NCBI RefSeq assembly: GCF_964204865.1
Contig: NC_135255.1
Location: 12,677,135 to 12,741,134 of the forward strand
From: Styela clava
Taxonomy: Eukaryota > Chordata > Ascidiacea > Stolidobranchia > Styelidae
Direction of reading: 5' to 3'
Length of the DNA: 64,000 nt
Shown here: positions 35,547 through 47,640 of the stretch, piece by piece
How the letters are laid out: every line of letters begins with the position of its first letter
Numbering within the stretch: position 1 is the first letter of the stretch
Made by a program: the position numbers and the translations under genes
The notes under the pieces: model-generated
What the model was told of the DNA's origin: nothing
The model's input: the letters and a program-made list of their open reading frames with translations, nothing else
Databases searched by the model: none

Positions 35547-38500
35547 ATGGATGCGATTACGTTAAGAAATTTCAAATGGTGGGGAATTAGGAAGAAATGG
35601 AAACAAGCTGCCAATACATCGCTTGGATTTTTACTCACGTTCGGATTTTCAACGTTTGTGCATGGTGAGTGCTTGTTATATTATTTTATCAGTAAGTATG
35701 ATGGAAAACTAATCAATCAAACCATCTCAGTTTTGAATTCAGAATAGCTAAAGTCGGTAATTTAACTATGGGTTATTAGCCAAAACAAGAAGTATTGAAT
35801 AACTAACTATTCATTTGGAGGGTTACGAAATTTAAAAGAAACATTTTCGTTTGCTGGGATGGACCTTTGGATTTAAAGCATGTTCGGGGAAAATATAATG
35901 TCCCTTTTCGATTTTAAGTCTTTCGGAGTTAACTCAACAAATTTTTCAAATCTTTGGATAAAACTCAAAACTTTGGATAACTCATAGGAGTTTCACCATA
36001 TCATTGTGACGAGTACGTCTTGCAGTCAATTTATAAGAGATTATATATTCATACTCGTTTGAATAAGCCTACATATATTTGAAGCGCATTTGCTAAAATA
36101 AGTTTATATTTGTTTATTGATTTAGTTATTCTGTATTGTTTACTATTAACACAGCCCGGAGCGTTGCATCAGACCAATGCGTTCAACTTATTGTACAAAA
36201 AAAACAATATACGAAATTAAGTATCGGATAATATTTATATGGTATTGCAATTTCACGGTGGTTCAGTTTTGGCATATGCTTGCGCAACAAATAGTCTATT
36301 AATCGTTCTTTTATGTTGTTTTGTGTCAGGAATGGTGATTAATGGAATCATGAACGTTAATATATCAACAATCGAGCGTCGATACCACCTGAAAAGTTAT
36401 GAATCAGGTTTAATATCAAGCAGTTACGACATGGCGTTCTGCGTACTTTGTCCCTTGATGACCTACTACGGGAATCGACATCACAGACCTCGTATTATGG
36501 GTGCTGGCATGATAATGTTTGCTTTGGGATGTGTCGTCTATACTTTACCTCATTTTACACATAAAAAATATGATCCAAAAACTTATTCCGGTGAGTCTAA
36601 AATTTAAGGAAATGCATCACAACATTTAAATACTATTTTGTCAGGCTGGTCAAACGCACATCATAAAAAAACGTGCAAACAGTGTAAATTCGAATGTGAC
36701 GAATGTTTGAAAGCCAAATTAAAAAAGTTAATCAAAAACAAAACACAAAATTAAGCCTTAAGCAGGTAAACAAGGTATATATTATGAAAGTATTAAAATA
36801 ATTTTAGTCGTAAAAGCTTCATCTAAATTTATTTTTAAATACACTCTTATTAAGAATCATGTACCATGCAAAATGCGTAAATATTACAGATTTGTGCATC
36901 AACAGAAGCTTGTTAGAAACAGAAGAAAACCAACCGCAAAGCGAGACTGCGGATTACTTATTAGTTTTTGTATTTGGAAATATTTTACTTGGTGTCGGAA
37001 GCATCCCGATAATAACGTTAGGAGTCACATACCTGGAGGACAGCACCACAAAAGAAAAAGCAGCTTCTTATATCGGTATCGAAATGTTCATATTGTCACT
37101 CACTAAATCAGATGAAAATGGGGCGTTTGGAAAGAGCTATTCTATTACGTACAGGAAGTTTCACTTATTATTGAAATCATATTTGATACGTTCAACATTG
37201 GCTAATAAATATTTCAATCATATTTGGATTTCACCGTTTTATATTTATCTGAACTCGAGGCATTTTACCCACTATTGGTCTTGATAGGGTGTGATAATAG
37301 TTAAACGATTACAACGTATTCCGTTACGGCAAGGTACCCGCCGATTCCCTAGCATGTGGGCTTGCACTAGGGGATTTGAATCTTTAATCACTTGGGTTCA
37401 TTGGATATATGTGCTTATCTTTCTACGTCAAAATATCTTTACATACCTTAAAACTTGCAATTTTTTAAATATATATAATATTTTACCTTAGGATTGACTG
37501 GTGGTATTTCCGCCTTTGGGAGTGTGATTGGTTATCTGCTTGGTGGATATATGTTATCACACCATGTTGACATTACAAGATCAGGGAAACAACGGTAAGA
37601 ATGTAATTGCAATTCAACTAGTTGATTGATAACTCTTTTAAAATGATCAGTTGAATAATGTAGCAGTTTAATGAATAAAACTGGTTCAAATTTGTTTATT
37701 ACTCCAGAGTATATAATAACACATGTATTTATAATAATAATTATGCATAGTAAAAACGAGAGAGCAGTGATCGGTATTATCAAAATTCCAGGCGAATGTT
37801 AAAAAGACGCCATCTGAAAACGTGCATATAATAATTTAAAAAAAATGTAATTTATATATCCGCCACGGAGGACGCGGAACCAAATCTGCCGACTTCCTTC
37901 ATCTTTAAGTTTTATGGAAAATTGGAAATTTATCAGTACAGTAGTTGCGTTGAAAAGCAATTTTTACAATAACATGACCCCCAACAACAAACTTTTATCA
38001 AGACGATCATTACCATCACGTTTGCAACAATACAAACATAACGTAGAATCTGACATATCCTACCAGTTTAAAACGATCTCTGAATGTTTTTCATTTGTGT
38101 ACAAATAGTGCTATATAGTCATGATTTGTTTTTATAAAAATGGAATATTTTTATCAATTTCACCATGCCCATGTAGAAATAAATGTTAGCTTTAGTCAAA
38201 AAGTAAGCTTCACATTGCAATAATTTATAGTTTGGAGATAGAACCCGACAACCCGATGTGGATAGGAGCATGGTGGGTGTCTCTACTTCTTGCATCAGGA
38301 CTTGCATTTCTGGCAATGTTACTCTTGATAAGATTTCCCAAAAATTTGAGAGGTGAGTATTGTAGGTAGAAAGTCCTATATTTCTAAACAACTATAAAAG
38401 GAGCTCAATTGAATGTGAGGCCAATGTGATAACAAAATGATTCAACATTTTAGCAAGTTGAGTAGTATTAATTTTAACGAGTCATCGAGTCCTCTGCTGA

Positions 38501-41500
38501 CGTGTTGTCACGGTGTTATGTATTCGAAATGTAGCCCTTCACGAGGGTATCAAATCCTCGGGATATAATCTATCAGGAGGCTATTATAGCTTTCTGAATA
38601 ATTTCTATTTCTTACTAATTTCATATGCAACGTGCTTTGACCTATGGCCGATAACGTCATATGAATTTAAAATTCATCATTAAAAAGAATCGCATCTTCG
38701 TGAAACTCTTAATCTTTTCAGTTTTTTCTTTACACGAATTGTAATTCTAAGTTTCCATCATATTGTCATAGGTTCAATCTTGCAACGAGCTTCTCGAGAT
38801 TCTGAAGTTCATGCAAAATCTGGATCACGAATTACGGAACAACTATCCTTTGGGAAGTCATTCAAAGATTTCCCTACAGCTTTTGTACTGTTGTTGAAAA
38901 ATCCAACGTTCTTATTCACGACTATGGCGGCAAGTTTTGAGACTTTTCTTTTGAATGGATTCGCATTGTTCTTACCGAAATTACTACAGAATCAGTTCCA
39001 CATCACTCCCACAGAAGCCGGTCTCATGGCGGGCAAGTGCTTATAAGTTAATATATAAACTAAATAAAAATACTAGAATTGTTACTATTAATCTGATGTA
39101 AAAGCTACAAACAACCGAATTAAAATTTGTATCTTGCCCAAATTGCAATCCATCCATTTTCAAGAATTTTTCAAAATCCGTTTTCCCGATTTGTGGCATA
39201 TGCAATCAATCAATTTAAAGTATATATCAAGCTTACGTCGAATCTTCTGTTATGCGTGAATAAGGGGGGTAACTTCAAATCAATTTTGATACTTTTAAAG
39301 TAAAATCACTAGCCACTCTAGGTGTTTCATTCTAAATTTGGAGCCTATCCCTAGATTAAGTAATGAATTTAAATTTAAATAACAATTGGACTTTTGCAAT
39401 AAGTAACAAAAGAAGGTACACAAGTTTATCATTACAACAACCAAGCTTATGTTCACTAAGTATATTTAAAAAGCAATTCATACACTATTGGTATGACAAC
39501 CTTTAAACCAAAGGACAACTTTTAATAATGTATGATCTTTACAATTTTAACCGCTTTCTAACCATGTCTTCATGATTGGTATGGCTTACGTACTGTTTGC
39601 CGTAACGTACACAAATTGTTTAATATTTAGGTATTCTATGGTACCAGTACTTCCAGTCGGGATGGTACGAAAAATAGGGACAAGCTCAACATGCCGCGGG
39701 ATATCAGTCGACTAGATCCGTATAACCAAAACTAATGATGACCACTTGTCTAAACTATGGCTAAACTATCTTATTACTTGTATTACAGGGTCCGTAAGCG
39801 TACCCGGAGCCATAATTGGACACTCAGTTTCAGGATATTTAGTAAGAAAAATGGGTTTGAAATCTCCGGCCATATTACGAGCAAGTGTAATAGCAACTAT
39901 AGTTTCAGGATTTCTTGCACCCTGCTTAATTCTTCACTGTTCAAGAAATACAATTATTAATCAAGTGGCAGAGTAAGTCGTTTTTAAAACTCACATCCAA
40001 ACATTGTCTTTGACACGTTTCGTTCGAATTTTAACCCCATTGTCCATTAAAATCAGTCAATCCTGCTGTATTCATGTGAGTTTCTCCTTCTTAAACATGA
40101 AGAATACGGACGTTAATCGTATAAATGATTTCATGTTTCAGTTTGTACAGGTGATAAATATAATTTTACAATTATTACCGACATAGGGATTGGCGGCAAT
40201 TTTCTCCAGAAGGGTATTACTACCAAGTCCATGCTTCCGAAAACAAACAATACAGTATAACTAACTAATCCCATACCCGACTTAGAATGGTAACCGGACG
40301 AGAGGCCGTGGTTCGCCATATAGATGAGCCGTCTTATTGGCTTTCCTCTCCCCCGGGATAAATATGTAAATCCTATCCTATCCTTTTTGTTGCTATGACA
40401 TCCTCAAAATTATTGCTGCTAGGTGGCGCTACGTGTCCATATATTTGAGTATAGCTCACTTGTTCTTGAAGTTATAAAGAAAATTCTTTCTCTTTAATCC
40501 CCGGAACAATTGCTTCGAAATTTTTAATGGTTGAACATCGGTGTTGTTGCCAAAAGGCTATTACTTTCATTTATTACAATTTCTGTGAACTTGTGATTGT
40601 TCCGTGTTCGTTGCGAAGTGGGGGTGAGTATAAGTCGGGAGACTGCACTGTAAAAGATTAGATATCAGCACTACTTCGTTTTAGCCTTGGTATTCATATA
40701 TTTGAGCATTGATATCTTGTTTAAGTAACTTTGCCTTACTACATTGCTCAGTACATATATACAAAAATGTTTTAACAGTGAACACCATTAAAGATATAAC
40801 ATTAGATTGATCCCAGAAAAAGGTTAGGCTACAACTTTTTTCAATCATATTCAGGTTATTTACTTTCTTTCAGAACCAGCCGTAAACCTGTTTGCAATGA
40901 TCACTGTGCATGCAATGAAAACTTTTTTCTGCCAGTTTGTGGGGAAGACAACGTGGAGTATTTTTCAGCTTGCCACGCAGGATGCCACAGTCAACTTCCT
41001 AATGAAACGGTAACAAAATTGTAATATACAAATAACCTCAGATGGGAAACTCTTCTTATTGAACAGCAACGAAAAAGAGGGGAGGCCACCATTATGAGGG
41101 TCAGGCAGTCATGGGGGTGAGCCCCCAAGTAACATTTGCATTGTGCATATAGTAATTATAAAGTCTGAATTGATTTGCTTTCGATGTTTCATGTACACAC
41201 GTAACCATTCGTTGTGAGGAAACCAGGTATTAAGGCGACACCCGACCCACACGAGCGGCCTCGTCGGAAGTAATCACCAGCTGGAAATATATAACCAGTT
41301 CAAATATTTAACCTACCACATATGGTGACTGAATTCAACGATTAGCCAGCCGATACACGCCGCCTGTGTTTCATTGTGTGAAAGAGACACGCCCACAAAG
41401 TCGCATATTATAAAGCTATTGGTGATACACAATGGTGGTATTAGCTAAGGGGAATATCAGAACGTGTAACAATATTGCTCGAACGACTGACTATTCATTG

Positions 41501-43016
41501 AAGTTGTAAGACCATATTAAACTATTATTGGACACGAAATGTACTTACGGATCGTTTTGTTACTATGTTGCTGGTATTCTTGTTGGTATTTCTCTTCTTT
41601 TTCTTCACGTTCTTGTTAGTCGTGAATATTGCGATACCGATAGGCGGTAGTGTACTTCAACTGATTGCATACCCGTACTACTTTCGATTTGGCTTTCGTG
41701 CCCATATATTTCATCACTCTCATGTTATTATTGTGAAGTCTGATTTCTTACATTCCGTAAAGGTCGGAGTATTTCTATTTTTCTTCAATTAACAGCTCAT
41801 ATTTTTATGTTTTAAGATTTATTACAATTGTTCCTGTGTTTCTACAAACGCAAACCGTACGATGGCGGCAAAAAGGGGTTCATGTTCAACAAGATGCGGT
41901 TTACTCATACCATTCTTGGTACTTTTGTTTATACTAATTTCGTTCAGTTTTGCTGTTTTAACACCTTCAGTGGTTGTAGTTCTGAGGTAAGTTTTTGACA
42001 GTCTTGTTCGATATTCTAATAGTGCCAAATATTTAAAATAATCATTCAAATATTTAATCACCTCAATCAATTAAATTTTCTACTTCTGTGTTTAATTTCG
42101 AAGATTCAAACACTGTTTCAAGTTTGTGGACGTCGTTTGCTGTGCATAATCGCGTGTATTCACCAAGGATGAAAAGCTGCTTGAATATAATCCACATGCT
42201 TGTATTTATCCAACGGCCAGTAAAGCGACTAAGAAAAAAAAATATAACCTTACGAATATTTTGAAATCTTACAGGTGTGTTCCATATTCACAGAAATCGT
42301 TTGCCCTGGGAGTGCAATGGTTTTTTCTAAGAGTTATAGGTAGTATTCCAAGTCCGCTAGTAATAGGAGCTGTATTTGATGCCTCGTGCACTGTGTGGAG
42401 AATGCAAGACGGCAAAGAAGGCTCTTGCTGGTTTTACGACAGCAAATCATTTGCGAAGTCCGCAATTTTTATAGGTATACAGTATGAGATTCTATTTATT
42501 GTGTACATAGAAACATTAAGAGATATCAAAATGACGTACTGTACGGTATATATAAGACTTATTTGCGTCTGGAATTCCGCAAAAAATTAATTCGCGAGAT
42601 AAACTATAAATGTTGTGTATTATTATTATTCTATTCCTTTTTATGTCAGATATTTTAAAGTGAGAAAACAAATTACTCCTAAGAAATTCACCACGATTTT
42701 ATTAACTGTTTGAGGATTTAGCTTTAGCAGATCGGTGATAACTTTTATCCGTGACGATAAATGATAGAATTTTTGACTGCTACAAAATACGTGCTATTAT
42801 ATATCAAAAAACTGAAAAACATTTCATACCAACCATGCTTCAACAGGTGTTTCCTGCAAAGTTTTGACAGCAATTTGTTATTCATTGGCATATAAATGTT
42901 ATGTACCCGAGACGCAACAAACTACAGGCAATGATGACAGAGTCAAAGTGGGAGAAGATAAAGAGCATATGCTACCATCCAGTGACAAACTTGAAACCAG
43001 CCTCACTTCCCTTTAA
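35547..43016 (+). CDS. Solute carrier organic anion transporter (SLCO/OATP) family protein
   Basis: Twelve exons: 35547-35664, 36330-36590, 36645-36726, 36855-37075, 37492-37594, 38231-38352, 38772-39032, 39789-39972, 40874-41009, 41817-41986, 42275-42474, 42847-43016. They total 2,028 nt and 675 residues, normal for OATPs. Marks: VHGMVINGIMNVNISTIERR before TM2, SGLISSSYDMAF, LGVGSIPIITLGVTYLED, and NPMWIGAWWVSLL matching the family signature D-x-RW-(I/V)-GAWW, with Met for Arg. The Kazal-like extracellular loop in exon 9 has six Cys (CNDHCAC...VCG...ACHAGC), followed by YYNCSCV in exon 10. OATPs are plasma-membrane exchangers of bile salts, steroid conjugates, thyroid hormones and similar amphipaths. 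Exon 7 uses a GC donor. The exon 3 donor and exon 4 acceptor are the weakest choice. The start is the first ATG of exon 1. Confidence 0.9.
40265..40383 (+). repeat. Possible SINE with CCTAT tail in OATP intron 8
   Basis: The unit contains a box-A-like TGGTAACCGG and a box-B-like GGTTCGCC, and ends in a short TCCTATCCTATCC tail (40371-40383). A tRNA-like head plus simple-sequence tail is SINE-like. Spacing of the boxes is short and no second copy was found in the window, so confidence is low. Confidence 0.35.
40428..40740 (+). repeat. Dispersed repeat with TATATTTGAGCA core, copy b
   Basis: It shares blocks with 12,005-12,310 and 46,557-46,690: TTCTTTCTCTTTAAT, CAATTGCTTCGAAATTTTTA, GGCTATTACTTTCATTTAT, ACTACTTCGTTTTAGC and CATATATTTGAGCAT. 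The core occurs twice (near 40,438 and 40,703), suggesting one partial and one longer copy in tandem. It lies in OATP intron 8. Confidence 0.6.
41530..41740 (+). repeat. Dispersed repeat, divergent copy in OATP intron 9
   Basis: It contains ATTGCATACCCGTACTAC and CTTTCGTGCCCATATATTT, matching the inverted copy at 48,855-48,990. The central core is altered to CATATATTTCATCA. The adjoining short open frame (41565-41792) is therefore repeat sequence and not an exon. Confidence 0.5.
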
Positions 43017-43091
43017 CAAAGTTTGATACAACGTATATGCAAAAACCTTTTCATTGCCATACTTTTTTAATAATTATTCAAGGTTTTCAAG

Positions 43092-43116
43092 AATAAATTT
43101 TATAGAATAGAATAAA
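43092..43116 (+). promoter_or_regulatory. Polyadenylation signals of OATP gene
   Basis: Two AATAAA hexamers (43092-43097 and 43111-43116) lie 76-100 nt after the stop codon. Confidence 0.6.
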
Positions 43117-45844
43117 GTTTCACGTCAAAAGCGTAGTCATGGATTAAGATAATTAAATAATGCATATTTAGTACAAGAGGTATGTATTGGAGATAAATAA
43201 TGAAGAGGTGTTACATTAAGTTGAAATTCAATAACTTACTTAGGAGTCACGTTTCAAGACAGATGGGGCAAATGGAATAGTATTTCATCCAGTAGAACGG
43301 TGTTCAAAATAAAGACTACAAACTTTAAGAGCAGTTGACCAAATGAATATGATTGCATAATCCTAAATCTTTCATCACCGTACAATAAAAACTCCTACTT
43401 AGATACTGTGATAACATATGTACAATTACGTCTGAATTATGCTGCAGAAATTTTGCTTAACCTGGTTTCCAGAGGTATATCGGGAGAGATCTCAAAAATC
43501 AGGGCGTCGAAAACTCTATAAGTGTTGAGTAACTCCCATGGACATCACATGGACTTGATTCCAATACAGAGTGGCACGTGATGGCTGAAAGGTGATCACT
43601 TTACAGCGTAACACGAACCACGAGCTGTTTCTACTCTGTTTTATGTCGCAATATATTGAAATACAACCAATTCCATCAATACTCAGCACCATTACGAATT
43701 GGCATCTTCTGAATGTATACCGCAAATTATACACAATATGTTCATTCTTTTCTACATGAAGTGTTACTAGATATGAATTACCTTTGTGAATTAGCGAGGA
43801 TGTTGGGGCATATTATTATGTCGGTCAATATATCATCTGGGCGTTGTCTTAATGGATGTAGCTCCTATCCTATCTGGAGTCGATGTGACTATATTCTTCT
43901 TAAATGTTATTTTATAAACGAGTGTTACACTTGTAGTCACTTCCAATGTTCTGGTGAAATTTAGTGTTTATTGGCACCTTCCAAGTTTAAAACCTTGAAA
44001 TCAAATACTTCAAAAACGGTAAATGTCAAAAAGAAAATAAATAAATAAAGGACATTGCAACACGACATTGAAATATCCGGAAATGATTTTTGTCCTATAT
44101 ATTTTTCGAGCCAGTTTCTCATAGCGCGGTCACGTATTCTTTTCAGGTCAAGTACTTCTTTGAATGATTGTAAAATTCGTGATTAACATTGTTCAGAATG
44201 CAGTAATGAATTCCTATTGTGCAACATAGCATAATATGATGGAATGAAACGTACGCTGTATAGTAATTCACATATTAGCATATTAATTAATATTTTCAAT
44301 TATTCATTACAGTGTATGAGGTGGTGGCGTTTTTCGGAAATTGGCGGATGTGTGTTTTTCACGCGTAGAATTTCGATGCAAAATACATTTCCGAAATGAG
44401 AAGCAGATGATAGATTTGACTTTCAATCCTTTTTATAAAAACGTCATGCAAATTTTCAAGGTATTTCGTCAAAATGTATTATAAGAATCGCAGTACGGAC
44501 AGTCACGTTCGGTTCAATTGTGCGTCATTTTTGCGTAATGCACAATATTTAATGTGTGATGACGTAGAACGTTTGACAGGTTTACACGCAAATCACTTCC
44601 GAGTCGTGAGCGGAACTGGTTTATGCTAATTTGTAATATTCATTTATCCCACCGACATCATAATGATAAATTGTTATAAGTAAGTCCCAAATAATAATTG
44701 GAAACATTGATCAACCTGAAATTATTTCCTACATTACGTATAAGCAATGATATAAAAAGCATCTAGGTAAAGTCAAAAACGCCTTATTTGCTTATATCCA
44801 TAAACAAACATCAATCTTTTAACGGTTATGCATTTCCTGCAGAAGCTTACAACTAAGGATAGTAACAGGCTTAATACATTTCTCGTGTTTTGTATATTAT
44901 CTCATTTATGTTATATACACAGTATATATAGACATACTTTCAGGGGCAATTCAGTATTTTATCCGGATAGCATTTTCCCTTACATATTACTGCTTTTTAT
45001 AATATATATTATTTTAATATCAATTGTTTTCAACTTCTAATATATTTACTACTATGACATGGCAGTAATTAGACACTCAGTCAGTTCCCCAGAAATGTTA
45101 GTATTCTGTGTAAACATTATATTCAATCTTCGCGTATTTTGGAACAAGAATTTCACTCACACAAAGTTGATTTTCCGGTAATATTGTTCTTGCTGTAAAT
45201 ACATTCCGTATTTAAAACTTAGTTTACGGCAAAAATTGAAACGTTGAATGTAAAAAAGTTTTGGAATTGTCCGACAGAAAATATCATTTCCTATTTTTGG
45301 CCTAATGAGTGTTGTACGTTTTACTGAAGAAAAATACAAGAGAGCAATGCTCAAATATGGCCACGAATGCCAAAGCGAAGCAATGCTCTCTACCTTACCT
45401 TTTACAGTACATTATCTAGTTCAGGTCTTCCCAAACTGGGGGGCCACGAAACTAATTTTTAGAAACCGCAAAGAGAACACTTATTTTACACAAAATACTA
45501 TATCTATTGTACTTTTTTTAGACTGTTGATTCGAAACACAGCTATTAAAACTAGTGCAAAACAAAAATCTCACGATTTGGAGTGAATACCATATACATCA
45601 TCAATGTCATAGAATCATAACGCTTGCATAACAATGCCTATTCTGATCGCCGGCTTTATTCGTGAGCGGATCCCGAAAGCGATTTGCTTATTGCACCTCG
45701 AAAATTAGGAGTTATTATTAGTTTTATTGTTTCTTATTTTAAATGATGTGTATATAAAACAATAAACTCATTTTACCTTTCTGAGTTATTTACTTTCTTT
45801 TACGTATAGGGTCAATTGTTACGTAACAGAGGTAAACCCCACTT
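43117..45844. other. Intergenic, no gene seen
   Basis: AT-rich sequence without recognised exons. Around 45,330-45,400 is an inverted, partial copy of the TATATTTGAGCA repeat (core read as TGCTCAAATATGG). A hAT-like terminus CTTCCCAAACTGGGG follows near 45,426 without a partner. Confidence 0.45.
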
Positions 45845-46300
45845 GCTGCAATTTCGTAAGCTGCAGTTTATTCATTTGCTGAACCGAGTCTAGCGAACAT
45901 AAGGGATTTTGGTGCTCCCGAAGTATGCGAACCAAGATGGCGGACATCGGAACGTAACATGGGTAACAGGTTAGGGTGAGGCGATAATTTTTTTCCAATT
46001 TTCCTTATTTTAGTCTTATTATCAGTTCGAAGACTAGCCAAGAGCCTCCCGTAGTATTTATACCTAAAATTATGGCCTAACCCTAACCTAGTACACATAT
46101 TGCATTCCGATGTCCGCCATCTTGGTTCGCATACTTCGGGAGCCCCATTTTAGCATTTCAAGGAAAAATCGGGCAGAGATAAGGAAGAAGTTAACCTTTC
46201 GCCTTTATTCTTTAGGGTTTAGGCCTACATGTTTATAAACTTTAAAAGGCACAATGTACACATTAACGATGTACACATCAACGAGACTGTAATAATGTTA
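45845..46300. repeat. Dispersed repeat related to window positions 1-180, split by a MITE
   Basis: The left part (45845-45910) and right part (46147-46300) match consecutive segments of 1-180. The palindromic MITE sits between them. This dates the MITE insertion as later than the host repeat. Confidence 0.6.
45911..46146. mobile_element. Palindromic MITE, long copy 4
   Basis: A 236-bp element with arms GGTGCTCCCGAAGTATGCGA and its complement ending CTTCGGGAGCCCC. It contains CAAGATGGCGGACATCGGAA on both arms. It is about twice the length of the other copies. The centre has a second, weaker terminus-like segment (GCCTCCCGTAGTATTTATACC), suggesting one MITE nested in another. No clean target duplication is visible. 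Confidence 0.7.
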
Positions 46301-46556
46301 TACTGTAATGCTTTAGTCTAATCGATATTCTATTGTATCAATATTTCACATGAAACAAATGCAATGAAAATTTAACTTCTTTAAGTATAGTGAATAGCGT
46401 AACCACTGCAGTTTTGAAGCTTGGCGCATTCATATAAATAGTTAGTGGAGGAATTGTTTCTCTTTTTATTGCTTGTCGGACACGGATTGGACCTATGGAT
46501 CGTTTTGATATTATGTTGTTCTTGTTCTCCATTAATTATTTTTCTTCCTATCGTTA

Positions 46557-46690
46557 TGAAAAAATCGCTTTCTCTTTAATTGCTGGGCCAATTGATATAA
46601 AATTTTGAATGGTTAGAGATTGTATTTTTTTGCTGAGGATTTTTATTTATGCGCTCCGTACTCATATATTTGAGCATATCTCTCTTGTCT
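46557..46690 (+). repeat. Dispersed repeat with TATATTTGAGCA core, copy c
   Basis: It contains ATCGCTTTCTCTTTAATTGCTGG, a degenerate TTGATATAAAATTTTGAATGG and CATATATTTGAGCATATCTC. It is shorter than copies a and b. Confidence 0.55.
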
Positions 46691-46954
46691 CTTATTCAAA
46701 ACTAATTTGAAAATCGTATTACAAATAAAATTAACTTTTGAAAGTACTTTTTGTTCATATTTATTTTTAGTTGTACAATCTATTGGAGTAGATTGTATAA
46801 TTGGAAAAAAATTTGAAATTCTCTAAGAACTGCGATATACATCGCGATTAACACCAGAAATATATTTTACGTCCTATCCAAGTTTCTAATGTTATCAACT
46901 TTAATATTTAACCATGTGATTCTTTACTGCCACTCAGCATTCTATATTTTGTAG

Positions 46955-47640
46955 CAGGCGTAACGGCGTCAGAGAATTTCGATTTTTTAGAAATTGTTTC
47001 CCACCCACCCAAGTCGATATCTGGAATCAATGGACATCAGCCGTAGTTAAGCTGGAAGAGAGGGCGAATGTGAGATGTCATATCAGCTTGAACAAACAAG
47101 CTGATGACTATGCTAATTTCTAAATTTGAATTTAATTCTGCCAAAATGGAAAACTTTGCAACAGAACTAAAAAAGATTGACGTACTCGATTCCGAACTCG
47201 CAAGTCCTTATTCATGAGATGAGAAGCTTAGTTGAATCACGGCTTGAATCGGAACAGATGATCGATGACTGTGTAGAAAAATCAACGGAAGCTACTCGAA
47301 ACTTTTCTGATACTGTGAACAAGTCATTCCAAGATTTTATGATACTTTGCAGAAAGATTTGAAATCTAGCTATGTAGAGCTAGAAAATGCAAATCAAAAA
47401 ATAAGAAACCTTGATTTAAAAGTTGATGAGATAAAGAGGGAACTGCGAGGAGAAGACAAAACTCAATGATTTAATCGAGACATTGCAGAATGAATTGTCA
47501 ACTACAAAGCAACAACTGGAACAAGCAAACCAAAGAAACGTGAACCTTGAACGAAGAGTTTGTGAGATAGAAAACACTGCATATTGCGACTGCGACTTAG
47601 GTTCCTTATGGAGACGTTTGCGTTTACTCACGCTGGACGA
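46955..47640 (+). pseudogene. Frameshifted coiled-coil protein pseudogene
   Basis: An ATG at 47146 opens MENFATELKKIDVLDSELAS and stops within 24 codons. A shifted frame carries on with LIHEMRSLVESRLESEQMID and STEATRNFSDTVNKSFQDF. After another one-base shift comes LQKDLKSSYVELENANQKIR, and after a third LNDLIETLQNELSTTKQQLE. The parts read as one continuous coiled coil with heptad-spaced Leu and alternating charge, but at least three frameshifts separate them. Upstream, VDIWNQWTSAVVKLEERANV may belong to the same gene. Family not recognised. A decayed copy is more likely than an active gene. Confidence 0.55.

Noticed and set aside
37325..37385. Hairpin CCCTAGCATG...GCACTAGGG in OATP intron 4, looking tRNA-like
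   Set aside because: Only one stem closes; no acceptor or T arm. Left as a simple hairpin.
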